The position numbers were made by a program, and so were the translations under genes. A stretch of DNA of 64,000 bases from assembly GCF_004358755.1 (NCBI RefSeq), contig NZ_SMZY01000001.1:1238796-1302795 (forward strand), written 5' to 3'. The notes beneath the pieces were generated by a model. It did not search any database. It was given only the letters and a program-made list of their open reading frames with translations, and had not been told where the DNA came from. Shown piece by piece: positions 17,388 through 26,898 of the stretch (positions within the stretch are counted from its first letter, which is position 1; every line of letters starts with the position of its first letter). The DNA comes from Peribacillus frigoritolerans. Its GTDB lineage: Bacteria; Bacillota; Bacilli; Bacillales; Bacillaceae.

Positions 17388-18206
17388 TTATTTCGGATCC
17401 ACATAATCCGGATAATCCGTAATAATGCCATCCACTTGCATCTCTAAAAGAAAGTCTGCCGTTTCTTGGCTGCGGACTGTCCATGACTGAATTTTCATTC
17501 CTTCTGCATGTACTTGATTGACTAACTCTTTTGTGACGATTGTATAGCTTGGGTTGAAATAGTCTGCGTAAGTACTGAATTCTTTTAATGCTTGCTGTGT
17601 TGTATGTAATCGGGATGATGTCAGGACTCCGATTGGTACTTTTGGAAGCAGGTCATTCATTTTCTTCATAGATTCAAAATTAAACGATTGGATAATTATT
17701 TTTTCATTTTGAAGCTTATCTAAGTTTCTCTCTTTCAGTTCTAGAGCAACGCTCTCTTCAATTCCCGGATAGAGCTCTGGTGCTTTAAGCTCGATCAATA
17801 TTCCTGTTTTTCCGTGATATCGATCAAGGATTTCATCAAATGACGGGATCTTTTCACCTGCAAATTCTGTGCCTTTAAAGCTTCCGGCATCAAGATTTCT
17901 TAATTCATTGTACGTTAAACTTTGAACGGGGCCGCTGCCATTTGTGGTACGGTCTACAGTCGTATCATGTATCACAACTAATTCACCGTCTTTGCTTCTT
18001 TGAACATCAATCTCAATGTAATCAGCTTTCATTTCTACCGCTTTGTCAAAGGCTGCAATCGTGTTCTCAGGTGCATATCCTGAAGCTCCCCGATGCGCTA
18101 CATTATCAATCTTTATTTCCGCTGCTTCGGCAAGAGATGGCTGTGTGATCGGACTAATTAACAATGCGAGCGCTATACCCGCTCCCGCTGCCCACTTTTT
18201 ATTCAT
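17388..18206 (-). CDS. Secreted glycerophosphodiester phosphodiesterase
   Basis: GDPD-family TIM barrel of 272 residues with a signal peptide (hydrophobic run ending LAEAAE). It shows the catalytic and metal residues HRGASGYAPENT, EIDVQRSKDGELVVIHD and the terminal WTVR segment. It hydrolyses glycerophosphodiesters outside the cell to glycerol 3-phosphate and an alcohol, and may also attack teichoic acid. I start at 18206, where GGGAG is 8 bases upstream. A longer form from 18221 lacks a ribosome binding site. Confidence 0.9.
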   Translation of the reverse strand: MNKKWAAGAGIALALLISPITQPSLAEAAEIKIDNVAHRGASGYAPENTIAAFDKAVEMKADYIEIDVQRSKDGELVVIHDTTVDRTTNGSGPVQSLTYNELRNLDAGSFKGTEFAGEKIPSFDEILDRYHGKTGILIELKAPELYPGIEESVALELKERNLDKLQNEKIIIQSFNFESMKKMNDLLPKVPIGVLTSSRLHTTQQALKEFSTYADYFNPSYTIVTKELVNQVHAEGMKIQSWTVRSQETADFLLEMQVDGIITDYPDYVDPK

Positions 18207-18417
18207 TTCATCGTCTCCCATTCTTTATTTTTCCAACACCTTTAGTTTAATAGATCATTGTATATGGAATGTGAAGAGGATATATCAGGAGAGTATCATT
18301 CCTGTGAATAAGTTTAGGAGAATTAGCATGCCTTCCTTTACAAACATTTATTGGAAAGATCATGCAGCCAAACTGCACCTTCATGCGTGATACAATAGGT
18401 TTTGAGGAAGTGAATAG

Positions 18418-19428
18418 GTGATGAAAATGGTTCTAATTCTTCTTCTCTCTTTTCCGTTTCTGCTGAGTCTGGACCCTTTGGTCTATGATTCAGACTATCA
18501 GGCAAGCTATCAATCTCCTGAAGGAATTATGTTTCTAAGCTATACAGAAGCGTGGGATGACAAGAAGCTCAAGGAGTTATACAAAGAGCTGATTCAAAAT
18601 AAGCACGGTGATGAGCTCGCCTTGCTTCAAGAGGTGCGGATCAGAGGCGGTTCATTAGGAAAATCTTCAACTAAAGGAAGCTTTCATGCATTAACAGACA
18701 GCATTACATTGTATCAAGGTGATAAATATAGCGAAGTATCTTCATTCACGGATACCCTTTCTCATGAGTATGGTCATCATTTTGCTTATCACTACGTGTT
18801 TTCTCACCATCTGCCTTTTTCTGAGTGGAGTAAAATCAGAGGCATTTCGGATTCTCCTGTTCGCTGGGATGCATTCTGGCATTATACAGAAGGTGATCAC
18901 AAATGGTACCCTCAAGAGATAATTGCTGATGATTATGTCCTCTTATATGGATCTACTGAAAAAACGGATGTACAAGAGGTCAAGGAAAGCAATGAACCTT
19001 TTTATTTAAGAACACAGCATGAAAATGAACGCATTCCAAATGTGCTTAATAATAAAAAGATGTTTCACTACCTGGAAGAAGCAAGCGGTTTGAAAATCGA
19101 TGATTCCCGCTACATCAAGACTCCTGAACTGCTTCATATCAGGGATCAGGAACTGCGGTTTCGGATAGCCGAAAAAGATCAAATAGCTTATAAACTCAAT
19201 CTTGTTTTTTATGAAAATGGCGTCAGTAAGGAATCGAAAGAGATTTTAAAAATTTCTTCCAATAAGACAGAGGAATTAGCAGTACCGTTAGAGGATGATT
19301 TAAGAGGGTCAGCATATACAGATGTTTCTCTCTCGATTGATGTCCTTGATTTAAATACTTCCAGAGGCTTTGAAACTGAAACATATCGTCTGACTGTTGA
19401 CCGTAACTTGATGCTTTCAAAAAGATAG
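18418..19428 (+). CDS. Putative exported HEXXH metalloprotease
   Basis: A 336-residue protein with an N-terminal hydrophobic signal or anchor, then a zincin-like core. HEYGHHFAYHY at about residues 118-128 has the HEXXH zinc motif. EIIADDYVLLYG about 45 residues later supplies a candidate third ligand (Glu or Asp). The C-terminal third looks like a beta-rich domain. I do not recognise a named family. The start is either GTG 18418 or ATG 18421, both after GAGGAAG. The gene is alone and ends at a hairpin. Confidence 0.65.
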   Translation: MMKMVLILLLSFPFLLSLDPLVYDSDYQASYQSPEGIMFLSYTEAWDDKKLKELYKELIQNKHGDELALLQEVRIRGGSLGKSSTKGSFHALTDSITLYQGDKYSEVSSFTDTLSHEYGHHFAYHYVFSHHLPFSEWSKIRGISDSPVRWDAFWHYTEGDHKWYPQEIIADDYVLLYGSTEKTDVQEVKESNEPFYLRTQHENERIPNVLNNKKMFHYLEEASGLKIDDSRYIKTPELLHIRDQELRFRIAEKDQIAYKLNLVFYENGVSKESKEILKISSNKTEELAVPLEDDLRGSAYTDVSLSIDVLDLNTSRGFETETYRLTVDRNLMLSKR

Positions 19429-19442
19429 ACTTATTAAAAAAT

Positions 19443-19470
19443 AAACACCGATTTTTATAATCGGTGTTTT
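19443..19470. terminator. Bidirectional terminator between the protease and symporter genes
   Basis: Arms AAACACCGATT / AATCGGTGTTT lie between two convergent genes, with A and T runs on both sides. Confidence 0.85.
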
Positions 19471-19475
19471 AAAAA

Positions 19476-20897
19476 TTATTTAGATTCTTCGATCTCATTG
19501 TCTCCCCAGCATTCCGTGTTTTTAAGCCCTTTAATGGAGCTTGCTCTGAATACAGGGTTCTTTCCTTCTTTACGCTGGCGTCCATAATCTTTCAAAACAG
19601 CAAATGCAAGCTTTGATAAGAGCATAATCGCTATCAGATTCGTAACAGCCATCAGACCCATGAATAGATCGGCCATGTCCCATATCAGCTGGAAACCTGA
19701 CACAGAGCCGAATATCACCATGCCGATAACGGCTAAACGGTAGATGAAAAGCACTGATTTATTGCCGTTTAAAAATTCAATATTCGTTTCCCCGTAGTAG
19801 TAATTCCCGATAACCGAACTAAAGGCGAACAGGAGGATTGCAACGGCAAGGAATGTTCCTGCCCAATCTCCGATATGCGATTGCAATGCTGCCTGGGTTA
19901 TCTGAATACCGTCTAATGCGGAGTCGGGAGTCGTATCAAACAATAGAATAAGGAATGCAGTAGTACTGCAGATAATGATGGTGTCAAAGAAAACTCCAAG
20001 TGTCTGGATAAAGCCCTGTTTTGCCGGATGAGTTACGCTTGCCGTTGCAGCTGCATTCGGCGCACTTCCCATACCTGCTTCATTTGAAAACAAGCCTCGT
20101 TTAATTCCGTTTTCAATAGCTGCTCCAATTCCACCGCCGACTGCCTGCTCAAAACCAAATGCATTTGAGAAGATTACGGCGATTACAGTTGGAACCTCAG
20201 TGATATTTGAGATCACAACAACAAGTGCGACACCTATGTAGATTAAAGCCATGACAGGAACAATTATTTGAGCAGCTGCAGCGATGCGCTTAAGCCCGCC
20301 GAAAATGATGATTCCTGTAAAGACAGCCAGGATGATGCCCATAACAGTTTTGTCCACGTTAAACGCGCTGTCAAATGCAAGAGCGATCGTATTAGCCTGA
20401 ACCGCATTAAAAATTAATCCGAAACATAAAGTAATTAATATTGCAAACAGAACGCCCATCCATTTTGCATTAAGAGCTCTTTCCATATAGTAGGCTGGTC
20501 CGCCGCGGAACTGATCTCCGTCTTTTACTTTGTATACTTGTGCAAGAGTGCTTTCTACAAAGCTAGTTGCCATTCCTATTAAAGCAATAAGCCACATCCA
20601 GAAAACGGCTCCAGGTCCGCCGACTGCAATCGCAATCGCAACACCGGCAAGGTTTCCTGTGCCGACACGCGAAGCTGCGCTGATAAAGAATGCCTGGAGG
20701 GACGAAATGCCTCTTTTTCCTTCCTTTGAGGTCATTCCAGGTTCTTTTAAAAGCCTGAACATCTCTCCAAAATATCGAAACTGCACAAACTTTGAACGAA
20801 CAGTGAAATATAATCCAATTCCTACAAGCATATAAATCAATAAGTAAGACCATAAGATTGTATTTCCGCCCGAAATGATTGCATTAATCAAATCCAT
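19476..20897 (-). CDS. alsT: Sodium:amino acid symporter, AGCS family (AlsT-like)
   Basis: Alanine or glycine:cation symporter of 473 residues with about 10-11 hydrophobic spans. Family segments include ASRVGTGNLAGVAIAI, GGPGAVFWMWLIALIGMATSFVESTLAQ and GLFSNEAGMGSAPNAAATA. It imports an amino acid (alanine, or glutamine as shown for some Bacillus members) with Na+. The order alsT next to parC is that of B. subtilis, which supports the name. AGGAGG precedes the ATG. Confidence 0.85.
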   Translation of the reverse strand: MDLINAIISGGNTILWSYLLIYMLVGIGLYFTVRSKFVQFRYFGEMFRLLKEPGMTSKEGKRGISSLQAFFISAASRVGTGNLAGVAIAIAVGGPGAVFWMWLIALIGMATSFVESTLAQVYKVKDGDQFRGGPAYYMERALNAKWMGVLFAILITLCFGLIFNAVQANTIALAFDSAFNVDKTVMGIILAVFTGIIIFGGLKRIAAAAQIIVPVMALIYIGVALVVVISNITEVPTVIAVIFSNAFGFEQAVGGGIGAAIENGIKRGLFSNEAGMGSAPNAAATASVTHPAKQGFIQTLGVFFDTIIICSTTAFLILLFDTTPDSALDGIQITQAALQSHIGDWAGTFLAVAILLFAFSSVIGNYYYGETNIEFLNGNKSVLFIYRLAVIGMVIFGSVSGFQLIWDMADLFMGLMAVTNLIAIMLLSKLAFAVLKDYGRQRKEGKNPVFRASSIKGLKNTECWGDNEIEESK

Positions 20898-21070
20898 ATA
20901 AAACCTCCTGAAAATAATGAATATTTCGTTTTCATGTCAGTTCATCTAACATGACAAAGATATAGTATATCACTTTTTGTCGATTTGCATAGAAAAAACA
21001 ATGAAATTTCCTCTATGCTTATTTAAAAATGTGCGTTATGATAGTTCTATTATAAAAAAGGAGGAGTGTT

Positions 21071-21379
21071 ATGAGACAGTATCTCTTTCTTTTTCTCATT
21101 GCCCTGCTCCTGTCAGGTACGGTTCCGCATGTGCATCATCATCACAATGCTGCTCCTGCTTTTGATCTTGAGGAGCATGTAAAACCATACTCTGCTGATG
21201 AAAAAGAGGATCTGAAGTTCCCTTTTTTCATAGAACATAATCTGGCAGAACCTGAATCTTCACTTTTAGCTGCTGTCTTTTCCATCGCCTTGCTTTCGGG
21301 CTGGCATTTCAGGAAGAAATTTTTACTGGCTGTTTTTTACCAATCATCTTATTTCGGAAAAACATCGCTTCCATCCTAA
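21071..21379 (+). CDS. Small exported or membrane protein with His cluster
   Basis: A 102-residue protein starting after AGGAGG. It has an N-terminal signal-like segment, a VPHVHHHHNAAP cluster directly after it, an acidic middle part and a second hydrophobic stretch (AAVFSIALLSGW) followed by basic residues. The five-His cluster could bind metal at the outer membrane face. It is followed after 27 bases by a 39-codon gene. No family recognised. Confidence 0.55.
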   Translation: MRQYLFLFLIALLLSGTVPHVHHHHNAAPAFDLEEHVKPYSADEKEDLKFPFFIEHNLAEPESSLLAAVFSIALLSGWHFRKKFLLAVFYQSSYFGKTSLPS

Positions 21380-21406
21380 AGACTATATGTAAAGGAGGGC
21401 GACGCG

Positions 21407-21526
21407 ATGTTTTGGCTGAGACTTATTATGGTGACAGGTTTTTCATTAACAGCTGTCAGTCTATTTTTGTATCAGGGAATTGAGATTATGCATGCATTCA
21501 GTGATTACTTTACAAAAAACAAATAA
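21407..21526 (+). CDS. 39-residue membrane peptide
   Basis: Short frame starting at ATG 21407 and ending TAA 21526. It is preceded by a very strong ribosome binding site (AAAGGAGGG at 21391-21399, 7 bases away). The peptide has one clear membrane helix (LIMVTGFSLTAVSLFLYQG) and a short charged tail. It probably shares a transcript with the His-cluster gene just upstream and ends at the shared terminator. Function unknown. Confidence 0.6.
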   Translation: MFWLRLIMVTGFSLTAVSLFLYQGIEIMHAFSDYFTKNK

Positions 21527-21534
21527 AGAAAACG

Positions 21535-21570
21535 AAAAGACATCCTCTATTTTCTGAGGATGTCTTTTTT
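21535..21570. terminator. Bidirectional terminator, parC side
   Basis: Arms AAAAGACATCCTC / GAGGATGTCTTTT separate the small plus-strand genes from the end of parC. Confidence 0.88.
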
Positions 21571-21578
21571 ATCATTCA

Positions 21579-23999
21579 TTATTTAGTTAAGCGCCATACT
21601 TCTTTTACAGATCCCGAATCTCCTTCATCTATGAAAAATGAACCGTTGCTGTAACGATCATTTGCTCTTAAGGTTTGAGGTGCAATTTTTTCAATCTGGC
21701 CTTTTTCTGTTTTGATCATAATCGTGTCTTCCGGCTGAATGATCTGCATGCCGACTAACCGGTGAGGATTATTTTTAAGCTCGCGCAGCATAATCAGTCC
21801 CCGTTTTGCACGAGAGGTTCGTTCAAATTCCTTGAGTGACATTCTTTTTGCTGCCCCTCTTTGTGTAACAATGACAACTTGAGGAATTTCTCCCGCTCTG
21901 AACGCCGAGCCTCCGACTACGGAATCTCCCTCTTTTAAGTTGATGCCTTTCACACCCGCTGCTCTTGCTCCTACGATGTTCACTTCTTCCTCTGAGAACC
22001 ATAAGCCGTATCCGAACTGACTAGCAATAAAGAGATCATCTTTTCCAGAGGTAACATGCACATCAATCAGGACATCATCATTTTTCAAGTTTAATGCCAT
22101 TAATGCTTTAGAATATCGCTGTGCTTTGTAAAGCTTTAACTCCGTTTTTTTGACCATGCCGTTTTTAGTGACAAACAGCAAGTATTGTTCAGTGGTAAAG
22201 TCTTTAACCGGAATGGCTTTTATCAGCTGTTCATCCCGCTCTAGATTCACGATATTGGCGATATGCTGGCCAAGGTCCTTCCAGCGGATATCAGGCAATT
22301 CATGGACAGGGCAATAGATGTAATTTCCTTTATTCGTAAAGAGAAGAACGACTTCTGTTGTGTTGACGTCATACTTGGCAAGCAAACGGTCTGTTTCCTT
22401 CATTCCAAAGTCCTGTCCGTTTGAAGCTGCATAGGATCGTCCGCTTGTACGTTTAATGTAGCCGTCTTTCGTCACCGTAACAATGACATCCTCTGAAGCA
22501 ATCATCACTTCAAGATTGATTTTAATCTCCTGGATTTCATTTTCAATCACAGATCTTCTTTCATCAGCATACGTTTTTTTGATTTTTTTCAAATCCGTTT
22601 TGATGACTTGGTACAGTTTTTTTTCATTGTTCAAGATTTCGAGAAGGGCTGTGATTTTTTCATCAAGCTCTTTTGCTTCATTTTGAAGGGCTGTAATATC
22701 CGTATTAGTTAATCTGTAAAGCTGCAAGGATACAATGGCTTCTGCCTGAAGCTCTGTAAACTGAAATTTAGAAATTAAGTTATCTTTAGCATCGCGCTTG
22801 TCTTTTGAAGCACGGATTGTCGCAATTACTTCATCAAGAATGGATAATGCCTTAATAAGCCCTTCTACAATATGCTGTCTTTCCCGCGCTTTTTGCAAGT
22901 CATAGTTGGAACGGTTTGTGATGACTTCTTTTTGGTGAGCAATATATGCATCTAAGATTGTCGGAAGAGTCATTAATGTCGGCCTTCTGTTATGAATGGC
23001 GACCATATTGAAATTGTAAGGCACCTGCAAATCACTGTTTTTATATAGATAGTTCAGAATGCCTTGTGCATCTGCTTCTTTCTTCAGTTCAACCACGATC
23101 CGCATGCCGGTACGGTCTGTTTCGTCACGGACTTCTGCTATCCCGTCAAGCTTCCGTTCAATTCTGAACTCATCCATCCGTTTCACAAGATTCGCTTTGT
23201 TCACTTCAAAAGGGATTTCTGTGATGACGATTTGCTGCTTGCCGCCTCTTATGCTTTCTATTTCTGCTTTTCCTCTAATGATGATCTTGCCTTTTCCTGT
23301 CTCATAGGCTTTCTTTATGCCTTCGATTCCCTGAATGATTCCTCCAGTCGGAAAATCAGGTCCTTTAATCACCGTCATCAGTTCATCGACCGAACAGTTC
23401 GGTTGATCGATCCGTTTCATGACAGCGTCTATGACTTCACCAAGGTGATGAGGGGGAATATCAGTCGCATATCCTGCTGAAATCCCTGTTGAGCCATTTA
23501 CGAGCAAATTCGGATACATCGCAGGCAGGACGAGAGGCTCCTGGCTTGTATCATCAAAGTTTGGCACAAATTCGACCGTTCGTTTATCTATATCCCTCAG
23601 AAGTTCGGATGCAATCGGAGAAAGTCTTGCTTCTGTGTAACGCATCGCAGCTGGAGGATCTCCGTCATTGCTTCCGTTGTTTCCGTGCATTTCAATCAGC
23701 AGATTGCGGACCTTCCAATCCTGGCTCATCCTCACCATGGCGTCATAAACGGATGTATCACCATGAGGATGGTAGTTGCCGATTACGTTGCCGACTGTTT
23801 TTGCTGATTTTCGGAAGTTTTTGTCATTAGTATTTCCATCCACATGCATTGCATAAAGGATTCTGCGCTGTACAGGCTTTAGCCCGTCGCGTGCATCAGG
23901 CAATGCTCTGTCTTGAATGATGTATTTACTGTAACGCCCAAAACGGTCACCTATCACATCTTCAAGAGGGAGATCGCGAAATTTTTCTGGCTGTGTCAT
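21579..23999 (-). CDS. parC: DNA topoisomerase IV subunit A
   Basis: Type IIA topoisomerase cleavage subunit of 806 residues that decatenates daughter chromosomes with ParE. It has the KPVQRRILYAM segment, the catalytic Tyr in AAMRYTEARLS and a C-terminal beta-pinwheel with repeated GxxxxxG blades. In the quinolone contact region HPHGDTSVYDAM, Thr occupies the position (about 82) of the usual Ser, and an Asp follows at 86. The ribosome binding site GAGGAGG is formed by the last codons of parE, so the two are coupled. Confidence 0.96.
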   Translation of the reverse strand: MTQPEKFRDLPLEDVIGDRFGRYSKYIIQDRALPDARDGLKPVQRRILYAMHVDGNTNDKNFRKSAKTVGNVIGNYHPHGDTSVYDAMVRMSQDWKVRNLLIEMHGNNGSNDGDPPAAMRYTEARLSPIASELLRDIDKRTVEFVPNFDDTSQEPLVLPAMYPNLLVNGSTGISAGYATDIPPHHLGEVIDAVMKRIDQPNCSVDELMTVIKGPDFPTGGIIQGIEGIKKAYETGKGKIIIRGKAEIESIRGGKQQIVITEIPFEVNKANLVKRMDEFRIERKLDGIAEVRDETDRTGMRIVVELKKEADAQGILNYLYKNSDLQVPYNFNMVAIHNRRPTLMTLPTILDAYIAHQKEVITNRSNYDLQKARERQHIVEGLIKALSILDEVIATIRASKDKRDAKDNLISKFQFTELQAEAIVSLQLYRLTNTDITALQNEAKELDEKITALLEILNNEKKLYQVIKTDLKKIKKTYADERRSVIENEIQEIKINLEVMIASEDVIVTVTKDGYIKRTSGRSYAASNGQDFGMKETDRLLAKYDVNTTEVVLLFTNKGNYIYCPVHELPDIRWKDLGQHIANIVNLERDEQLIKAIPVKDFTTEQYLLFVTKNGMVKKTELKLYKAQRYSKALMALNLKNDDVLIDVHVTSGKDDLFIASQFGYGLWFSEEEVNIVGARAAGVKGINLKEGDSVVGGSAFRAGEIPQVVIVTQRGAAKRMSLKEFERTSRAKRGLIMLRELKNNPHRLVGMQIIQPEDTIMIKTEKGQIEKIAPQTLRANDRYSNGSFFIDEGDSGSVKEVWRLTK

Positions 24000-24003
24000 T
24001 TAG

Positions 24004-25968
24004 TTATTCCTCCTCTGCGACGGATAAGTTCTCGTTTTCTAAGATGTTGGTTTCTTCATCTAATCCAAATGCAACATTGCTTTCGATCCATTTCCGTCTT
24101 GGCTCAACCTTGTCACCCATTAATGTTGTGACACGTCTCTCAGCCCGTGCGGCATCATCAATCCGGACACGGATCAATGTTCTCGTCTCGGGATCCATCG
24201 TCGTTTCCCACAGCTGGTCTGCGTTCATTTCTCCAAGACCTTTGTAGCGCTGTATCATATAGCCTTTTCCTATTTTTTTCAAAACAACCTGCAGTTCTTC
24301 ATCAGACCAGGCATATTCCACAACCGCTTTCTTTCCTGCACCTTTGCTGACTTTGTATAAAGGAGGCAGGGCGATGAAAACTTTGCCTGCTTCGATGAGC
24401 GGCTTCATATAGCGGTAAAAGAAGGTCAAAATCAGCACTTGAATATGTGCTCCGTCTGTATCAGCATCTGTCATAATAATGACTTTATCGTAATTGCAGT
24501 CTTCCACATTGAAATCGGCTCCAACTCCTGCTCCAATGGCATGAATGATTGTATTAATCTCTTCATTTTTGAAGATGTCGGCAAGTTTGGCTTTTTCTGT
24601 GTTAATAACTTTACCACGTAAGGGAAGAACGGCCTGAAAGCGTCTGTCCCGGCCCTGTTTTGCTGAACCGCCGGCAGAATCACCCTCAACCAGATATATT
24701 TCATTTCGTTGAGGGTTTCTGGATTGCGCGGGGGTAAGTTTTCCGCTGAGCGTTGCCTCTGAACGTTTTCTTTTCTTTCCGCTTCTTGCTTCCTCACGGG
24801 CTTTTCGTGCTGCTTCCCTTGCTTGAAAAGCTTTAATCGCTTTTCTGACGAGAAGCGTGCTTGTTTCCGGATTTTCCTCCAAAAAGTAGGCAAGGTTTTC
24901 CGATACGACAGAATCAACAGCCGATCTTGCCTCACTTGTGCCAAGCTTTCCTTTGGTCTGACCTTCAAATTGGAGAAGCTCTTCCGGGATCCGAACAGAA
25001 ATGATGGCTGAAAGCCCTTCGCGTATATCCGATCCATCAAGGTTTTTATCTTTTTCTTTTAAAATGCCGACTTTTCTGGCGTATTCATTAAATGCACGGG
25101 TCATCGCTGTTTTGGAACCCGCTTCATGTGTTCCGCCGTCTTTTGTCCGCACATTATTTACGAATGAGAGGATGTTTTCTGAATAACCGTCATTAAATTG
25201 AAACGCAAATTCAACTTCAATGCTGTTTTGTATCCCTTCAAAGGAAACAACATTGTGCAGGGAATCTTTCTCTTCATTCAAGTATGCGACAAAGGCTTCA
25301 ATCCCTGTTTCATAGTGATAAACGTCTTTTGTTTGATTCCGTTCATCAATCAGCTCAATTTTCAGGCCTTTTAAAAGGAATGCTGATTCCCGTAAGCGCT
25401 CGCTTAATGTCTCAGCGTTATAGGTTGTTGTGCTGAATATAGATGGATCAGGTTTAAAATGAATGATTGTGCCTGTCTTTCCTGATTTCCCCAGTTTCTC
25501 AAGTGTTGTTGCAGGTTTACCGCCATTTTCAAATCGCTGTTCATAGACAAATCCATCACGGTGGATTGTAACGATAACCCATTCAGACAGTGCGTTAACA
25601 ACAGAGGCGCCAACCCCATGCAGACCGCCGCTCGTTTTATAGCCGCCTTGTCCAAATTTCCCTCCGGCGTGCAGGACAGTCATAATGACTTCCGCTGTCG
25701 GTTTTCCGAGCTTGTGCATTCCTGTGGGCATTCCGCGCCCTTTGTCCTGAACAGACACACTGTTATCTTTATGTATTTTAACGATTATATGATCTCCAAA
25801 TCCGCCAAGTGCTTCATCAACGGAATTATCAACGATTTCATAGACGAGGTGATGCAAGCCTCTCGCATCAGTGCTGCCGATATACATACCCGGTCTTTTC
25901 CGCACTGCTTCTAATCCTTCTAATACTTGAATCGCATCATCATTGTAATCAAATTGCTGCTTACCCAA
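24004..25968 (-). CDS. parE: DNA topoisomerase IV subunit B
   Basis: ATPase subunit of topoisomerase IV, 654 residues. Order seen: GHKL ATPase (EIVDNSVDEALGG, DKGRGMPTGMH, GLHGVGASVVNALS), transducer, then a TOPRIM domain (LVEGDSAGGSAKQGRDR, MTDADTDGAHIQ). I start at TTG 25968, with AAAGGAG 10 bases upstream, which gives the usual N-terminus (GKQQFDYNDDAIQVLEG). The longer frame from 26004 has no ribosome binding site. It leads the parE-parC operon. Confidence 0.96.
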   Translation of the reverse strand: MGKQQFDYNDDAIQVLEGLEAVRKRPGMYIGSTDARGLHHLVYEIVDNSVDEALGGFGDHIIVKIHKDNSVSVQDKGRGMPTGMHKLGKPTAEVIMTVLHAGGKFGQGGYKTSGGLHGVGASVVNALSEWVIVTIHRDGFVYEQRFENGGKPATTLEKLGKSGKTGTIIHFKPDPSIFSTTTYNAETLSERLRESAFLLKGLKIELIDERNQTKDVYHYETGIEAFVAYLNEEKDSLHNVVSFEGIQNSIEVEFAFQFNDGYSENILSFVNNVRTKDGGTHEAGSKTAMTRAFNEYARKVGILKEKDKNLDGSDIREGLSAIISVRIPEELLQFEGQTKGKLGTSEARSAVDSVVSENLAYFLEENPETSTLLVRKAIKAFQAREAARKAREEARSGKKRKRSEATLSGKLTPAQSRNPQRNEIYLVEGDSAGGSAKQGRDRRFQAVLPLRGKVINTEKAKLADIFKNEEINTIIHAIGAGVGADFNVEDCNYDKVIIMTDADTDGAHIQVLILTFFYRYMKPLIEAGKVFIALPPLYKVSKGAGKKAVVEYAWSDEELQVVLKKIGKGYMIQRYKGLGEMNADQLWETTMDPETRTLIRVRIDDAARAERRVTTLMGDKVEPRRKWIESNVAFGLDEETNILENENLSVAEEE

Positions 25969-26301
25969 ACGATTTAAGCTCCTTTCAAAAAAAACAAATG
26001 TCACGTCAGAGATTATTGCACATTAAGAACGTATGTTTCTATATCATATCTTACCATCAGGCAACGTGACAAGCCCTGCACCTTTACTCTCTATTAAGTT
26101 TACCATTGTTTAGAAAAAGTGACCTATAAAAAATTAATATCCAAGCTATATTTTATCTGCTGCTAAGGATTTCGCAAACTAAATCTTAGCAGATGCGAGC
26201 TGAAATTGAAAATATATTGGGAAAATGTTGAAAATACAGCGGTTTAGATATATCATAATGATATATCGATATGATACATTAATCCATAAGGAGGCATCTC
26301 G
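25969..26301. other. parE-padR intergenic region with hairpin
   Basis: Divergent 333-base gap. It holds an imperfect hairpin at 26160-26192 (arms CTGCTAAG / CTTAGCAG extended by ATTT / AAAT around a bulged G) with no T-run, and the PadR palindrome described separately. A TTGAAA (26228-26233), 17 bases, TATCAT (26251-26256) combination may be the padR promoter. Its -10 lies inside the palindrome. Confidence 0.5.
26247..26267. promoter_or_regulatory. Palindrome upstream of the padR-like gene, probable operator
   Basis: Perfect 10-bp arms GATATATCAT / ATGATATATC around one base, 35 bases before the PadR start and overlapping a possible -10 box. PadR regulators often bind their own promoter at such palindromes. 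This is inferred here. Confidence 0.5.
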
Positions 26302-26898
26302 TTGTCGATTGAACACTCAATTTTAGCAGTGATCAGTTTTACTCCCGCTACAGGATACGATATTAAAAGTGAATTTGAGACCAAAGCTTCAAGCCTTTTT
26401 TGGGGAATGAGCTATGGGAGCATCTATCCAAAGCTTAAAAACCTGGAGGAGAATGGCTACATTTATTCTGTATTAAAAGAACAGGGCGGCCGGCAGAAAA
26501 AGCAATATGAACTGACGAAAAAAGGCTGGATTGAACTTGAAAACTGGCTGTCTGAAGCCCCGTCCTATCCTTCTGTGAAAGATGAATTATTTATGAAATT
26601 GGCCGCCTGGCATACAGAAATGGATGAAAATATTTTACTATCACATCTGGAGAAAAGAAAAGCTGAAAGTACGGAGCTTCTTCAATACGTCCGTCATTGG
26701 CAGCAAAACGGCACTTCATTTATTTCAAGTATCGGAATGATCGGCATCCGCTATGCAGAAATGAAATTGGAAACTGAAATCCGCTGGATAAATGAATCTG
26801 TCGAACAATTAAAAATGAGTGGTCTACCGCCGTCACAAGACCCCCGCAGCATGGAAAAAAAGCTTCTTGACAGGCGCAACAGCAAGTTGAATTCTTGA
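26302..26898 (+). CDS. PadR-family transcriptional regulator
   Basis: A 198-residue PadR protein with an N-terminal winged helix (HSILAVISFTPATGYDIKSEFE, then SYGSIYPKLKNLEENGYI) and a helical dimerisation domain (EKKLLDRR end). The TTG start is chosen because AAGGAGG lies 7 bases before it. It stands alone with no transporter or phenolic acid decarboxylase beside it, so its target is probably elsewhere or itself, through the palindrome at 26247. Confidence 0.85.
   Translation: MSIEHSILAVISFTPATGYDIKSEFETKASSLFWGMSYGSIYPKLKNLEENGYIYSVLKEQGGRQKKQYELTKKGWIELENWLSEAPSYPSVKDELFMKLAAWHTEMDENILLSHLEKRKAESTELLQYVRHWQQNGTSFISSIGMIGIRYAEMKLETEIRWINESVEQLKMSGLPPSQDPRSMEKKLLDRRNSKLNS

Noticed and set aside
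24471-25040. 189-codon frame inside parE on the same strand
   Set aside because: It is a frame shadow of parE with a low-complexity basic composition.
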